A DNA stretch of 64,000 bases from Candidatus Altimarinota bacterium (GTDB lineage Bacteria > Cyanobacteriota > Cyanobacteriia > Cyanobacteriales > Microcystaceae): assembly GCA_012031035.1 (NCBI GenBank), contig JAAUUT010000014.1:1-64000 (forward strand). The letters are read 5' to 3'. Below, one piece after another: positions 40,128-49,681 of the stretch. Both the position numbers and the translations under genes were made by a program. The notes under the pieces are model-generated. The model was not told the DNA's origin, made no database searches, and was given only the letters and a program-made list of their open reading frames with translations. Each line of letters opens with the position of its first letter. The stretch's first letter is position 1.

Positions 40128-40497
40128 AAACTATAAAGTTAAGATAACTAATTTTATTGTCTTTAAACTGTTTTAACTGTTTTTTACCAACCCGGACAAT
40201 AGTAATTTTACCGAACTTTTAAGTTTCCTAATATAAAGCTACTTTGTAAAAAAAACATTGTTTTTTTACTTTACATAAACTTTATAAATCTGCGAACAAT
40301 TGCCTATAGAGTATTTAAAATAGACTAAAAAATATATTCAGAACGACATCCCGACTGAGATAAAAATATAAATTAGATTAACGACATTTTAAAGTTATCT
40401 TGTCAGTGATAGGGATCGACAATTGATTGCGATCGCGATCGTACCAAATAACGGGACTTAAACAAAAATCAAGCCCAAATAAAGCCTAAACTGACTG
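40128..40497. other. Intergenic, AT-rich
   Basis: The stretch between the metalloprotease and the IS remnant is AT-rich and has several runs of A or T, including TTTTTTTAC near 40260 and a HIP1-like GCGATCGCGATCG near 40428-40440. No open frame of worth. It may hold the metalloprotease promoter. Confidence 0.4.
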
Positions 40498-41112
40498 ATG
40501 TTTGCGGTAAATACGTCTAAAGAAAAACCAAATCAGCTACAGCTATGGTTTTGGGATGAGTCTGGATTTAGTTTAAGAGTGATAAGAAGAAAAAATTGGT
40601 GTAAAAAAGGTTCTCGAAAGAAAATAACAGGTCAAAGAAGAAGAGGAAGAATAAATGTAAGGGGAGGTTGAAGATACTCGGACAGAAAAAGATGGGTAGA
40701 ATTTGTAAATCAAGGAACTTCTAAAAGCTTCTTTGAAGTTTTAAAGCTTTTTTATGAAGAGATGATTAAGGAATGGATTGTGGCAGGAAATCAGCGAGAG
40801 GATTTTGCCAAATGTGAACCAAAACTCATGATTATTTTAGACAATGCAAGTTTTCACAAACAAGCAGAGATGCTCAAAGAAATCGAATCTGAAATGCCGA
40901 ATATTTAATTAGAGTATCTTCCCGAATATAGTCCCGATTATAACTTAATTGAATTGGTTTTGCACTCGGCAAAAGAATATCTAGCTCATCGCTTTTTTCA
41001 ATCAATTGAAGAACTTGAATTAGTCATCCATAAGCTTTTAAATGAAGGAGAATTAATAATTAATTGGAGTGGCAAACTCAAAAACAAGGGCAACTCTATT
41101 AATCTAATTTAA
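40498..41112 (+). pseudogene. IS630-family transposase remnant
   Basis: Reading from ATG 40498 in one frame gives LWFWDESGFSLR, then the catalytic aspartate in IILDNASFHKQ, and PEYSPDYNLIELVL with the glutamate of the DDE triad. These mark an IS630-type transposase. Two in-frame stops (TGA at 40669-40671, TAA at 40906-40908) interrupt it. The N-terminal DNA-binding half is absent, leaving about 200 codons. I did not find terminal inverted repeats. It is a dead, truncated insertion lying beside the start of the biosynthetic cluster. Confidence 0.85.
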
Positions 41113-41205
41113 ATGCGCTCTAGTTTACTCAACGGCGATCGCCTGATTGGTCTATTTTTGAATTCGCCAACAGTATCGGGAGAGTGGCTCAACCCCTCTA
41201 ATGAT

Positions 41206-43575
41206 TTAGCGCTGACTGTTTTTGAAAACTTCCATTAAATCGAGGTGTTTTAGTTTTCGATAAATAATTAAACTAGAACCAAAAGCCGTAATTACTACGA
41301 TCGCAAAAGCAAAAAAATAAGTGTGTCGATCGATAATCAAAGGTAGACGAAATATTTCTGAATTATAAGCTAAAGACATTAAAAAAGACAAAATATAACC
41401 ACCAAGAAAACCGATTGGCATAGCTAAAATAACCAATATCAGTTGTTCTCCTAATAAAATCAGAGCAACTTCATTATGACTAAAACCAATAATTCTGAGA
41501 CTAGTAAGTTCTCTTATTCTTTCAGCTAGAGAAATTCTAGCTGAATTATAAATAATACTAAAAGTAATAATACAGGCAAAAATCACTAAGACTTTAGTAA
41601 AGAATTCTAGATTTTGGGCAATAAATTCTTTAAAGCTTTTTAAACTGGTTTGACGATTGGATACTCCACCAATAGTAGGAAGAGTTTTTAAATGGGAGTA
41701 AAGCAAATTAGTAGCGCGATCGTCTACTGATAAATAAGCACCAGAAATGGTTAAATCTTCTTCGAGCATTCGATTAAGAGCGCTAAGATTCATGTACGCA
41801 GAAAGTCCTAACAATTCGTCTACTAAACCCACTACTGGAATTTCACGAATAAAACGTTTTCCTTCCAAAACTTCTACTGTAACTGTTTTTCCTAAATCTA
41901 CTTGTAAAATTTCTGCTAGTTTGACACTAAGCACTAGTCCGTTACTTGGAAGTTGGAGTGAATTAAGATTGCGATCGACCAAACGGCGTAACTCGCCATT
42001 AGCTCGAATGCCGGTTAAATTGAGACGATAACTATTCTGTTGGCTGCGCAAACGGACAGAGATAGTCCGAAAAGGCTCGCTGCGAAGAACTCCAGGTAGA
42101 TCGTTAACTTCGTAAATAGCACGACCTGAAATTGCCTCATTAAAAATAATCGAAACATTTTCCCGTTGAATATTGCTAAATTGAACTTTGGCAATATGGC
42201 TCATCGCATCCCTGATGTAGTTACCCGCTACTAAAATTGCTATGGCTAGAGCAATACCGATAATGGAAAATAAAGCTTGTGAAAATTTGCGTTCCAAATT
42301 ACGGATAATGATGCGACTGGTGGGAGAGAAAAAACGCTCCCAACCTAATTTTTCAAGAATTGTCGAGCGAAATTGGGCTGGTGGTTCGGGACGCATTGCC
42401 GTAGCTGGAGCCAGAGCAACCGCTCGACCGACGGGTTTTAGTCCGCCAATCATAGCGGTAATTAAGCTAAACAAAACTGCGGTGGTGACTAAACTAGATT
42501 CTAGTTGATAGCGGATTAGAGGTAGACGAAAAAATTGGGTATAGGTTAGAGTCATTTGTTGACCCAACCAATAGCCAAATACAGAACCTATAATTACGCC
42601 ACCACCAACGATCGCTAAGATAAATTTTAGATAGTGAAAGCCAAGAGCCAAGTTACTATAACCAAAGGCTTTTAAGACACCTATTTGTTCTCTTTGGGTG
42701 GCTACCAAACGAGAGAGAATAACATTAATTAAAAAAGCGGCAATTCCTAAAAAGATGGAGGGAAGAAAAGTAGCTAAATTTTTTAGATCGTCAATTTTTT
42801 GAGTAAAAATGCGATGAGAAACTTGGTCTTTTCTACTATAAGCTCCCAGTCCGCCATAATTTGCCAAAAGGCGATCGAGACGAGAGATAACTTCTAGTTC
42901 TCTAGTATTTGGAATCAGAGAAATAGTAACATCGTTAAAAGCACCATCGAGATCGAAAGCTTTTGCCAATGCTTCTCTACCCATCCAAATAACACCAAAT
43001 CGTTTGTTGTCTGGATAGACATCGCTGCCACCGCGCACTTCATAAACATACTCTGGAGAAAGAACGATCCCGACAATTCGTAGTTTTTGCCATTTGCCGT
43101 TAATAACTGCGCCGATTTCTCGATCGAGTCCGAGTTGATTTGCCTCGGCAAAAGCTTCGCTAATTAAGATTTCATTTCCCCTCGTCGGGTCGAGATAGCG
43201 TCCCTGACGGAGATGTAAACGATTGAGCAATTGCGAGCGCCCTTCGGGAAGGGAAATTAATCTACCCGTTGCTGGTTCGTTTAATTGGGGTACGTCCAGA
43301 GTAACTTCTTTGACAATGCGAGTTTCTACCCTAGCTACGCCTTCGATCGCTTCAATTTGTGCGGTCAAACTCGTGGGGGCGCGTTTGAGAGGGGCAAAAA
43401 TCTGGGCAAAATGATAGTTATTGTAATAAATCGATTGAGTGAGTTTGACCGAGCTATAGGCACTCATCGCCATTAAAAAACTAGCGATCCCACAGACTAG
43501 CACTAACCCAAGTGCTAAGATTTGACCCCTTTGTTGCCAAAGTTCTCTGAGAATTTTGCGATCGAGGATATCCAT
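41206..43575 (-). CDS. ABC exporter permease, FtsX/DevC-MacB type
   Basis: The 789-residue protein has two FtsX modules. Each has periplasmic loops and three to four membrane spans. The N-terminal part (LALGLVLVCGIASFLMAMSAYSSVK), the repeated FLPSIFLGIAAFLINVILSRLVA, and the C-terminal ELTSLRIIGFSHNEVALILLGE match lipoprotein- or macrolide-type export permeases. It is encoded directly after its ATPase (20-bp gap), downstream of the NRPS genes and type II thioesterase, so it probably exports the cluster's product. No membrane-fusion partner was seen in this operon. Confidence 0.88.
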   Translation of the reverse strand: MDILDRKILRELWQQRGQILALGLVLVCGIASFLMAMSAYSSVKLTQSIYYNNYHFAQIFAPLKRAPTSLTAQIEAIEGVARVETRIVKEVTLDVPQLNEPATGRLISLPEGRSQLLNRLHLRQGRYLDPTRGNEILISEAFAEANQLGLDREIGAVINGKWQKLRIVGIVLSPEYVYEVRGGSDVYPDNKRFGVIWMGREALAKAFDLDGAFNDVTISLIPNTRELEVISRLDRLLANYGGLGAYSRKDQVSHRIFTQKIDDLKNLATFLPSIFLGIAAFLINVILSRLVATQREQIGVLKAFGYSNLALGFHYLKFILAIVGGGVIIGSVFGYWLGQQMTLTYTQFFRLPLIRYQLESSLVTTAVLFSLITAMIGGLKPVGRAVALAPATAMRPEPPAQFRSTILEKLGWERFFSPTSRIIIRNLERKFSQALFSIIGIALAIAILVAGNYIRDAMSHIAKVQFSNIQRENVSIIFNEAISGRAIYEVNDLPGVLRSEPFRTISVRLRSQQNSYRLNLTGIRANGELRRLVDRNLNSLQLPSNGLVLSVKLAEILQVDLGKTVTVEVLEGKRFIREIPVVGLVDELLGLSAYMNLSALNRMLEEDLTISGAYLSVDDRATNLLYSHLKTLPTIGGVSNRQTSLKSFKEFIAQNLEFFTKVLVIFACIITFSIIYNSARISLAERIRELTSLRIIGFSHNEVALILLGEQLILVILAMPIGFLGGYILSFLMSLAYNSEIFRLPLIIDRHTYFFAFAIVVITAFGSSLIIYRKLKHLDLMEVFKNSQR

Positions 43576-43594
43576 CTTAATTGCAAAACTAAAT

Positions 43595-44317
43595 TTACCA
43601 TTCCAAGTCTTGCGGATTTACCTTAGTTTGATTGTCGTGTATCTTAATAATTTCACCGCTACGCATGGTAATAACTCGGTCTGCCATAGCTGAAATGCCA
43701 GTGTTATGAGTAATTATCACTATCGTAGTTTTCAACTCGCGGTTGAGACGAGCGAGTACGTCTAAGACGAGCTTTCCAGTTTGATAATCTAGCGCGCCTG
43801 TCGGTTCGTCACAAAGAAGTATCTCAGGGCGTTTGGCAATAGCGCGAGCGATCGCCACTCTCTGTTGTTCGCCTCCAGATAATTGGGAAGGAAAATGGTT
43901 GAGTCGATGGTCTAAATTGACCATTCCTAAAGCTTCTCTAGGATGCATAGGACGAACGGCTATTTCGGTGACGAGGGCAACATTTTCCAAGACAGTCAGA
44001 CTGGGAATGAGATTGTAAAATTGGAAGACAAAGCCGATCGATTCTCGGCGGAAAAGAGTTAGGGTTCGATCGCTAGCTTTTGCCAAATCGCGATCGCCGA
44101 ACAAGACTTGACCTTGAGAAGGTAAATCTAAACCTCCTAATAAATTCAGCAAAGTAGATTTTCCACTTCCTGAAGGTCCTAACACTACTAAAAATTCTCC
44201 TCGGTATATGTCGAGGTCGAGGGATTTAAGTACCTCGACATTCACTTCTCCCATTCGATAGGTTTTTTGAAGATTGCGTACTCGAAGGATCGTTTGGGTA
44301 GTGGATTTAGTAAACAT
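43595..44317 (-). CDS. ABC transporter ATPase, LolD/MacB type
   Basis: Walker A is GPSGSGKST, the signature is LSGGEQQR, and Walker B is [11 protein letters not shown], in a 240-residue protein. Start ATG 44317 is preferred over the TTG at 44323. It overlaps the end of the thioesterase gene by 11 bp, so translation is likely coupled. It powers the FtsX-type permease that follows at 41206-43575. Secure as an ATPase; the substrate is inferred from the operon to be the polyketide-peptide product. Confidence 0.95.
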   Translation of the reverse strand: MFTKSTTQTILRVRNLQKTYRMGEVNVEVLKSLDLDIYRGEFLVVLGPSGSGKSTLLNLLGGLDLPSQGQVLFGDRDLAKASDRTLTLFRRESIGFVFQFYNLIPSLTVLENVALVTEIAVRPMHPREALGMVNLDHRLNHFPSQLSGGEQQRVAIARAIAKRPEILLCDEPTGALDYQTGKLVLDVLARLNRELKTTIVIITHNTGISAMADRVITMRSGEIIKIHDNQTKVNPQDLEW

Positions 44318-45092
44318 GACCAACTCGATCTAAAGATAAATAAATAGACAAAATTTGACTAATTCTCTCTAACAATAAGTCTTTGGCAGTATTGATAAAA
44401 AAGTGATTGCCAGGAAACATTTGCAAAGAAAATTCACCTTTTGTTTGTTTTCGCCATGCTTCTAAATCTTCTAATTTTGTTTCTGGATCTGCCAATCCAC
44501 CAAAAACGGCGATCGGACAAGTAAGAGGTTCTGAATTCAGGTAATTATAGGTTTCGTCGATTTTTAAATCTGCTCTCACCATTGGCAATAAAAGTTGTAG
44601 CATCTCTGCACTTTCCAAGACAGCTTTGGGAGTACCATCTAAGCGACGCAGTTCGGCAATTAAATTTGCTTCGGATAGAGCGTGCATTGGGGAAAGATCG
44701 TGAATTGGCGGTGCTTGGCGACCAGATACTAACAAGTGAACGGGAACTTTTCCGTATTCTCGATCCAGATAACGAGTAAGTTCAAATCCGATCAAAGCAC
44801 CTAAGCTGTGACCGAAAAAAGCAAATGGTAAATCTAATAAAGGTGCGATCGCAGTCATTAATTCTTCGACTAGAGATTGAGTATTTTCAAAGGGTTTTTC
44901 TAATAAGCGAGAACCCCTTCCTGGTAACTCGATCGGGCAAACTTGAATATCGTTTGGTAAGCTTTCTTGCCAATCGCGAAAAACTAACGCACTACCACCT
45001 GCGTAGGAAAAACAAAACAGACGCAATTTAGCTTGAGGATTGACCTGAGAATAGGCAATCCAAGGCGTGTTTAAAGGAGAAGTTTTTAGCAT
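44307..45092 (-). CDS. Type II thioesterase
   Basis: The 261-residue alpha/beta hydrolase opens with [18 protein letters not shown]. The catalytic serine is in [13 protein letters not shown], and the histidine is in FPGNHFFI near the end. This GrsT-like family frees carrier domains that are blocked by the wrong acyl group. It sits just downstream of the last NRPS gene (20-bp gap) and overlaps the ABC ATPase start. It is not the product-releasing enzyme, since the NRPS has its own reductase domain. Confidence 0.95.
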   Translation of the reverse strand: MLKTSPLNTPWIAYSQVNPQAKLRLFCFSYAGGSALVFRDWQESLPNDIQVCPIELPGRGSRLLEKPFENTQSLVEELMTAIAPLLDLPFAFFGHSLGALIGFELTRYLDREYGKVPVHLLVSGRQAPPIHDLSPMHALSEANLIAELRRLDGTPKAVLESAEMLQLLLPMVRADLKIDETYNYLNSEPLTCPIAVFGGLADPETKLEDLEAWRKQTKGEFSLQMFPGNHFFINTAKDLLLERISQILSIYLSLDRVGHVY

Positions 45093-45112
45093 TATCGATC
45101 GATTAGAAACAA

Positions 45113-48100
45113 TTAAGACTTGATAACTGGAGATTTTAGTAAGTTGCTACTAACTAAATAATTAAGACAGTGATGAATTAATCGTTCGTCAACTGGAGGA
45201 CAAACAATAGAACTCCCAGTTAATGCTTGTAGGGTATTTTGACAGTGGAATCTAGGCGAACCAGAAATAGAAATGCCTAATTCTTTCATTTGTGCTTGAG
45301 GTGGAAAAACAGGTAATAGAGGAGACAGAGCATTATCTATCGAATTTAAGGTCACTTCTAATAGTTTTTCGCGCCAGCGATCGTGATCGGTCATCTCTAC
45401 TCGATAACCAAAGGAATTAATCCAAGCGATCGCATTATGCCATTGAGTCGGATTGGGATTGACGATGTGAAAAATTTGCTGCGGAAGTTCTTTTCGCATC
45501 GATAGATAAACAATAGCATTACTGATGTAATCTACTGGCGATAATTCTAGGGTTGTTTCCCATTTAGGAGCTAAACCTAATTGAGCAAAACCTTGCAGCA
45601 TTCGATAAATTAATTCTTCAGATTTGCACGCGCCAGTTTGGCTATCTCCTGCAATCATTCCAGGGCGATAAATTCTAACGGGAAGCCCCTTTAATGCAGC
45701 GTTCGTAACTAGCTTTTCTGCTACCCATTTACTTTGAGCGTAACCACCATAGATGAACTGACCGTGTTCTATGCTATCTAATTCTCGGATTTGGTTATTT
45801 CCAGCATAAGCATCGCTAGAAAAAACAGCGACGCTAGAAATAAAATGCACTGGCTTAACTTTAAATTGACTTGCCAAACGTAATATCTCTTGAGTACCTA
45901 GTACATTGGCAGCTTTTAAATCTGAGTATTGATAGGTAAAGTTAATGAAAGCACCATTGTGGTAGATCGCATCGATTTGTTCGCATAGCGATCGCCAGTC
46001 GGATTCAGAAATTCCCAACCTCAGTTGCGATAAATCTCCGACAATCGGAATAATTCTTCCTTGAAAATTGTCGTCCCAAAGTTGATAAGTTTCCAAATTT
46101 TGTTGCAGTCTTTTAGCACCCTGTTCTCGATTATTTGCTCTTACCAGACAGTAAAGATCGGCTTGGGTTTGTTTGAGTAAGTCGCGTAGTAAAAATGCAC
46201 CGAGAAACCCAGTCGCACCCGTTATTAAGATGTGTTTGGGTTCGATGTTAAAGTCTACAGAAGATGGTTCGATCGCCAGATCGATAGCTAAATTGGCTTC
46301 AGCAGCTAAAGTTTTAATGGGAATAGTTCTAGTAGAAACGAGCGTACCGCGATCGGAAGTAGTGGCGATTAACTCAGCCAATCGAGCAATTGTTGGTTTC
46401 TCAAATAAATCCTGCAAAGATACATTAACTTGAAAAGCTGACGAGAGAGCAACAACTAGCTGAGTGGCTAAAAGAGAATTTCCCCCTAATTGGAAAAAGT
46501 CAGCTTCAACACTTACTCGTTCGAGTTCGAGAATTTTTAACCAAATCGAAGCAATTTTTTCCTCAATAGGATTGCGTGGTGGAATAAAGGGGCGATCGCT
46601 TGACGATTTCGCTCGTTCTAAATTTAATAAAGCGTTTCTGTCTACCTTACCATTAGCTGAGAGAGGTAAAGTTTCTAACCAATCGAAATTAGAAGGAATT
46701 GCATATTCTGGCAGTTTTTTACTCAAATAGCCGCGCAGTTGTTCGACAGATACTTTTGTCTCTGAGGTAGGAACTAAATAGGCTATTAAATGTTTGTCTC
46801 GATCTCGTTCTCCCACAACAGTAACTACTGCTGTTTTTATTTGTGGATGTTCGATTAAGGCAGCTTCAATTTCGCCTGGTTCGATGCGATAGCCCCGCAA
46901 TTTGATTTGAAAATCCACTCGACCTAAAAACTCGATATTGCCATCGGGAAGATAGCGACCTCGATCGCCAGTACGATAAAGGCGTTCGCCCGTACGGGGA
47001 TGATGGATAAAACTGGCATTTGTTTTATTGGGATTGTTCCAGTAACCCTTTGCCAAACCAATTCCAGAACAGTAAAGTTCTCCTGCAACCCAAGTCGGAC
47101 AATCTTCTAATTTTTCATTAAAAACGTAATATTTGGTATTGGCGATCGGGCGACCGTAAGGAATACTTTTCCAATCGGGATTGATGGTTTCAACAGGATA
47201 CCAAATATTCCAGACTGTTGTTTCGGTTGGCCCGCCAATACTGAGTAGGGAAATTTGCGGGATTAGTTTTCTGAGTCGATCGGGTAAGCTAAGAGGGATA
47301 AAATCACCCCCTAAGATAGCCAAACGTAAATTAAAGTTGCGTTTGTCTGGTACGGAATCGGCATAATCTAAGAGCATCTCCATCATCGCAGGGACGGAAT
47401 TCCATAACGTTACCTTATGTTCGATCGTTAATTCTAGCCAGTGAGCGGGATCGCGTACTTTAGCTGCACTTGGTATAACTAAAGTTCCTCCCGCAGCAAG
47501 CATCCCAAAAATATCGTATACCGATAAATCGTGATTGAGAGCGGTAAGGGCGAGAAGGCGATCGCCACTCGTTACTTGCCACGATTGATTGGTTGCCAAA
47601 ATCGTATTGAGAAGACTGCGATGGGAAATCGCCACGCCTTTAGGCATTCCCGTCGAACCAGAAGTATAAATAACGTATGCTAGATTTTCTGGTTGTTGCA
47701 GCGTTTCTAAGGGTTGGCTGTTTTCTCTTGCTAGGGTATCGGTATCCAAACAAATAACTTGAAGGCGTTCTGGTAATGCTAGAGACGATCGTAACTTGGA
47801 TTGAGTTAAAACTATTTGGACTCGGCTATCTTCTAGCAAATAGTCGATCCGTTCTAAAGGAAGTTTGGGATCGATGGGGACATAGGCGGCTCCCGATTGT
47901 AAAATACCGAGAACTGCTACTACTTGTTCCCAACCCTTTTCCATCACCACAGCGACAAGTCGATCGGGTTTTGCTCCTAAATGCCGCAGCCGATGACCGA
48001 CTCGATTGGAAAGCTGGTATAGTTCTTGATAGGTTAACGTGCGATCGCTGCTAATAATGGCTGGTTGTTGGGGAAGAAGCCGTGCTTGTTTGGCAAAAAG

Positions 48101-49669
48101 AGTATGTGCTAGTTCATCAGGAAGCGATGTTTCTGTTTGATTGATTTTGGCTCGTTGTTCTAACTGAGGTTGGGGAATTAGTTCGAGTCGATCGCAACTC
48201 CAAATAGATTCTTCATCGGCTAAACGTTTTAAAAGATTGCTATAAGCAGCAAACATCTCCTTTAATAGTCCTGAAGGAAATAGTTCTTCTACTGCATCCC
48301 AGTGGAGGACTAAAGCTCCTTCTGCTTCTCCAAACTGACTGTCAAGCCAAACTTGAGGGGTTTCTGTCAGAACTTCGATTATTTCTCCCCAATCTTTTTG
48401 CCAAGAAGGTAATCGTTCGTTCCGATTTTTATCGACATTTTGAGGCGTGCTGGTAAAGACGACAGGCATAGTTACCCCAGAATTCACCCCTCTTGCCCGT
48501 GGAATGTCTCTGAGAACGCTAACGCCACTAACATAAGTATGTTCTAAATCTCTCCAGAGTTGCTCTTGATGTCGTTTGGCACGTTCTGTAAAAGATATTT
48601 GGTTAGAGTTATCGATTTCTAAGAGAGTGAATGAAGCAAATTCTCCTATAAGTCGATCGATCTGAGGATGTAAGGGTAAACGATTGAATCTAGGTACGTT
48701 TAAAGTGAAGTGAAAACTATTGCTCCAAAGCGTTAATATTTCGGCATAGGCTGCTAGTAAAATACCAGGAGGTGTCAAACCGACTCTTGCTGCTTTATTT
48801 TTTAGTTTTTGCCAAGTTTCTGCTCCTAGTCGAGCTTCACGTCTGACGAAATGGGGATGTTTGAGAGAAGCAGGATTTTTTGCAAGAGGCAAATTAGGAG
48901 CGTTAGGAATACTAGAAAGACGCTCTTGCCAATATTTGCGAGATTTTTGTGCTATTTCTGTTTTTTGTAGTTCAATTTCACTTAAAACGTAATCTCGAAA
49001 CGAAACTTCTAAGGAAGGAAGTTGTGTAGTTGGCTCTTGATAGAGTTGCATCAACTCCCCAAACAAAATTTGATAACTCCAACCATCGACAAACAAGCCA
49101 TCAATATTGATGAAGAGGCGAAGACGTTGGTTCTCTAGTTGACAGGCTAAAAGTTCAAAAAGAGGCCAGCGATCGCTCTTGAAGACTTGATGGGATAGGC
49201 GATCGCGAATTTTCTGTAATTGTGATTCTCTTTCTGGTAATGTTTTATCTCTTAGGTCGATAATTTCGATTTCATAAGGAGGAACTGTTTCTAAAATTTG
49301 CTGCTGTCCATCGGGATTTACTATCGATCGCAGCATATCGTGTCGATCGACTAGCTGTTGCCAAGCTCGATTAAATTTCGGCAATTCTAGGGTAGTACTT
49401 TCTAGTTCTATGTAAGTATGGATGCCAACATTACCCAATTCAAAAAAGCTATTTCTTCCCAGCCAATAAGCTTGTTGCATTTCTGTTAGTGGGAATGGCT
49501 GGTAACGATTGGCTGGATCGGGTTTAATTAGAGGAAGTTGGGTAGAATTAGTAGATTTTGTTGCAGTCGCTTGTTTAGTTGGAATAGTTTCTCCGCGCAA
49601 ACGTCTGGCTAGTAAGGCTTGTTTGGCGGTTGAGAGTTGAGTTTGTTTGATATTTTTGTTTAATTCCAT
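45113..49669 (-). CDS. NRPS terminal module: Cy-A-PCP-thioester reductase
   Basis: The 1518-residue protein has an N-terminal docking-like helix (KQALLARRLRG), then a heterocyclisation domain whose Cy motif is DGLFVDGWS (DxxxxDxxS). The adenylation domain has [16 protein letters not shown] and YRTGDRGR. Its pocket reads D-L-Y-N-I-G-I-V-W-K, close to the cysteine code but with differences at four positions. PCP: FFQLGGNSLLATQL. The C-terminal reductase has ITGATGFLGAFLL and YAQSKW (NADPH fold and YxxxK). It should add the last Cys-type unit and release the chain by reduction to an aldehyde or alcohol. It starts 12 bp after the preceding NRPS gene. Confidence 0.92.
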   Translation of the reverse strand: MELNKNIKQTQLSTAKQALLARRLRGETIPTKQATATKSTNSTQLPLIKPDPANRYQPFPLTEMQQAYWLGRNSFFELGNVGIHTYIELESTTLELPKFNRAWQQLVDRHDMLRSIVNPDGQQQILETVPPYEIEIIDLRDKTLPERESQLQKIRDRLSHQVFKSDRWPLFELLACQLENQRLRLFINIDGLFVDGWSYQILFGELMQLYQEPTTQLPSLEVSFRDYVLSEIELQKTEIAQKSRKYWQERLSSIPNAPNLPLAKNPASLKHPHFVRREARLGAETWQKLKNKAARVGLTPPGILLAAYAEILTLWSNSFHFTLNVPRFNRLPLHPQIDRLIGEFASFTLLEIDNSNQISFTERAKRHQEQLWRDLEHTYVSGVSVLRDIPRARGVNSGVTMPVVFTSTPQNVDKNRNERLPSWQKDWGEIIEVLTETPQVWLDSQFGEAEGALVLHWDAVEELFPSGLLKEMFAAYSNLLKRLADEESIWSCDRLELIPQPQLEQRAKINQTETSLPDELAHTLFAKQARLLPQQPAIISSDRTLTYQELYQLSNRVGHRLRHLGAKPDRLVAVVMEKGWEQVVAVLGILQSGAAYVPIDPKLPLERIDYLLEDSRVQIVLTQSKLRSSLALPERLQVICLDTDTLARENSQPLETLQQPENLAYVIYTSGSTGMPKGVAISHRSLLNTILATNQSWQVTSGDRLLALTALNHDLSVYDIFGMLAAGGTLVIPSAAKVRDPAHWLELTIEHKVTLWNSVPAMMEMLLDYADSVPDKRNFNLRLAILGGDFIPLSLPDRLRKLIPQISLLSIGGPTETTVWNIWYPVETINPDWKSIPYGRPIANTKYYVFNEKLEDCPTWVAGELYCSGIGLAKGYWNNPNKTNASFIHHPRTGERLYRTGDRGRYLPDGNIEFLGRVDFQIKLRGYRIEPGEIEAALIEHPQIKTAVVTVVGERDRDKHLIAYLVPTSETKVSVEQLRGYLSKKLPEYAIPSNFDWLETLPLSANGKVDRNALLNLERAKSSSDRPFIPPRNPIEEKIASIWLKILELERVSVEADFFQLGGNSLLATQLVVALSSAFQVNVSLQDLFEKPTIARLAELIATTSDRGTLVSTRTIPIKTLAAEANLAIDLAIEPSSVDFNIEPKHILITGATGFLGAFLLRDLLKQTQADLYCLVRANNREQGAKRLQQNLETYQLWDDNFQGRIIPIVGDLSQLRLGISESDWRSLCEQIDAIYHNGAFINFTYQYSDLKAANVLGTQEILRLASQFKVKPVHFISSVAVFSSDAYAGNNQIRELDSIEHGQFIYGGYAQSKWVAEKLVTNAALKGLPVRIYRPGMIAGDSQTGACKSEELIYRMLQGFAQLGLAPKWETTLELSPVDYISNAIVYLSMRKELPQQIFHIVNPNPTQWHNAIAWINSFGYRVEMTDHDRWREKLLEVTLNSIDNALSPLLPVFPPQAQMKELGISISGSPRFHCQNTLQALTGSSIVCPPVDERLIHHCLNYLVSSNLLKSPVIKS

Positions 49670-49681
49670 CGTTCGTTAAAA

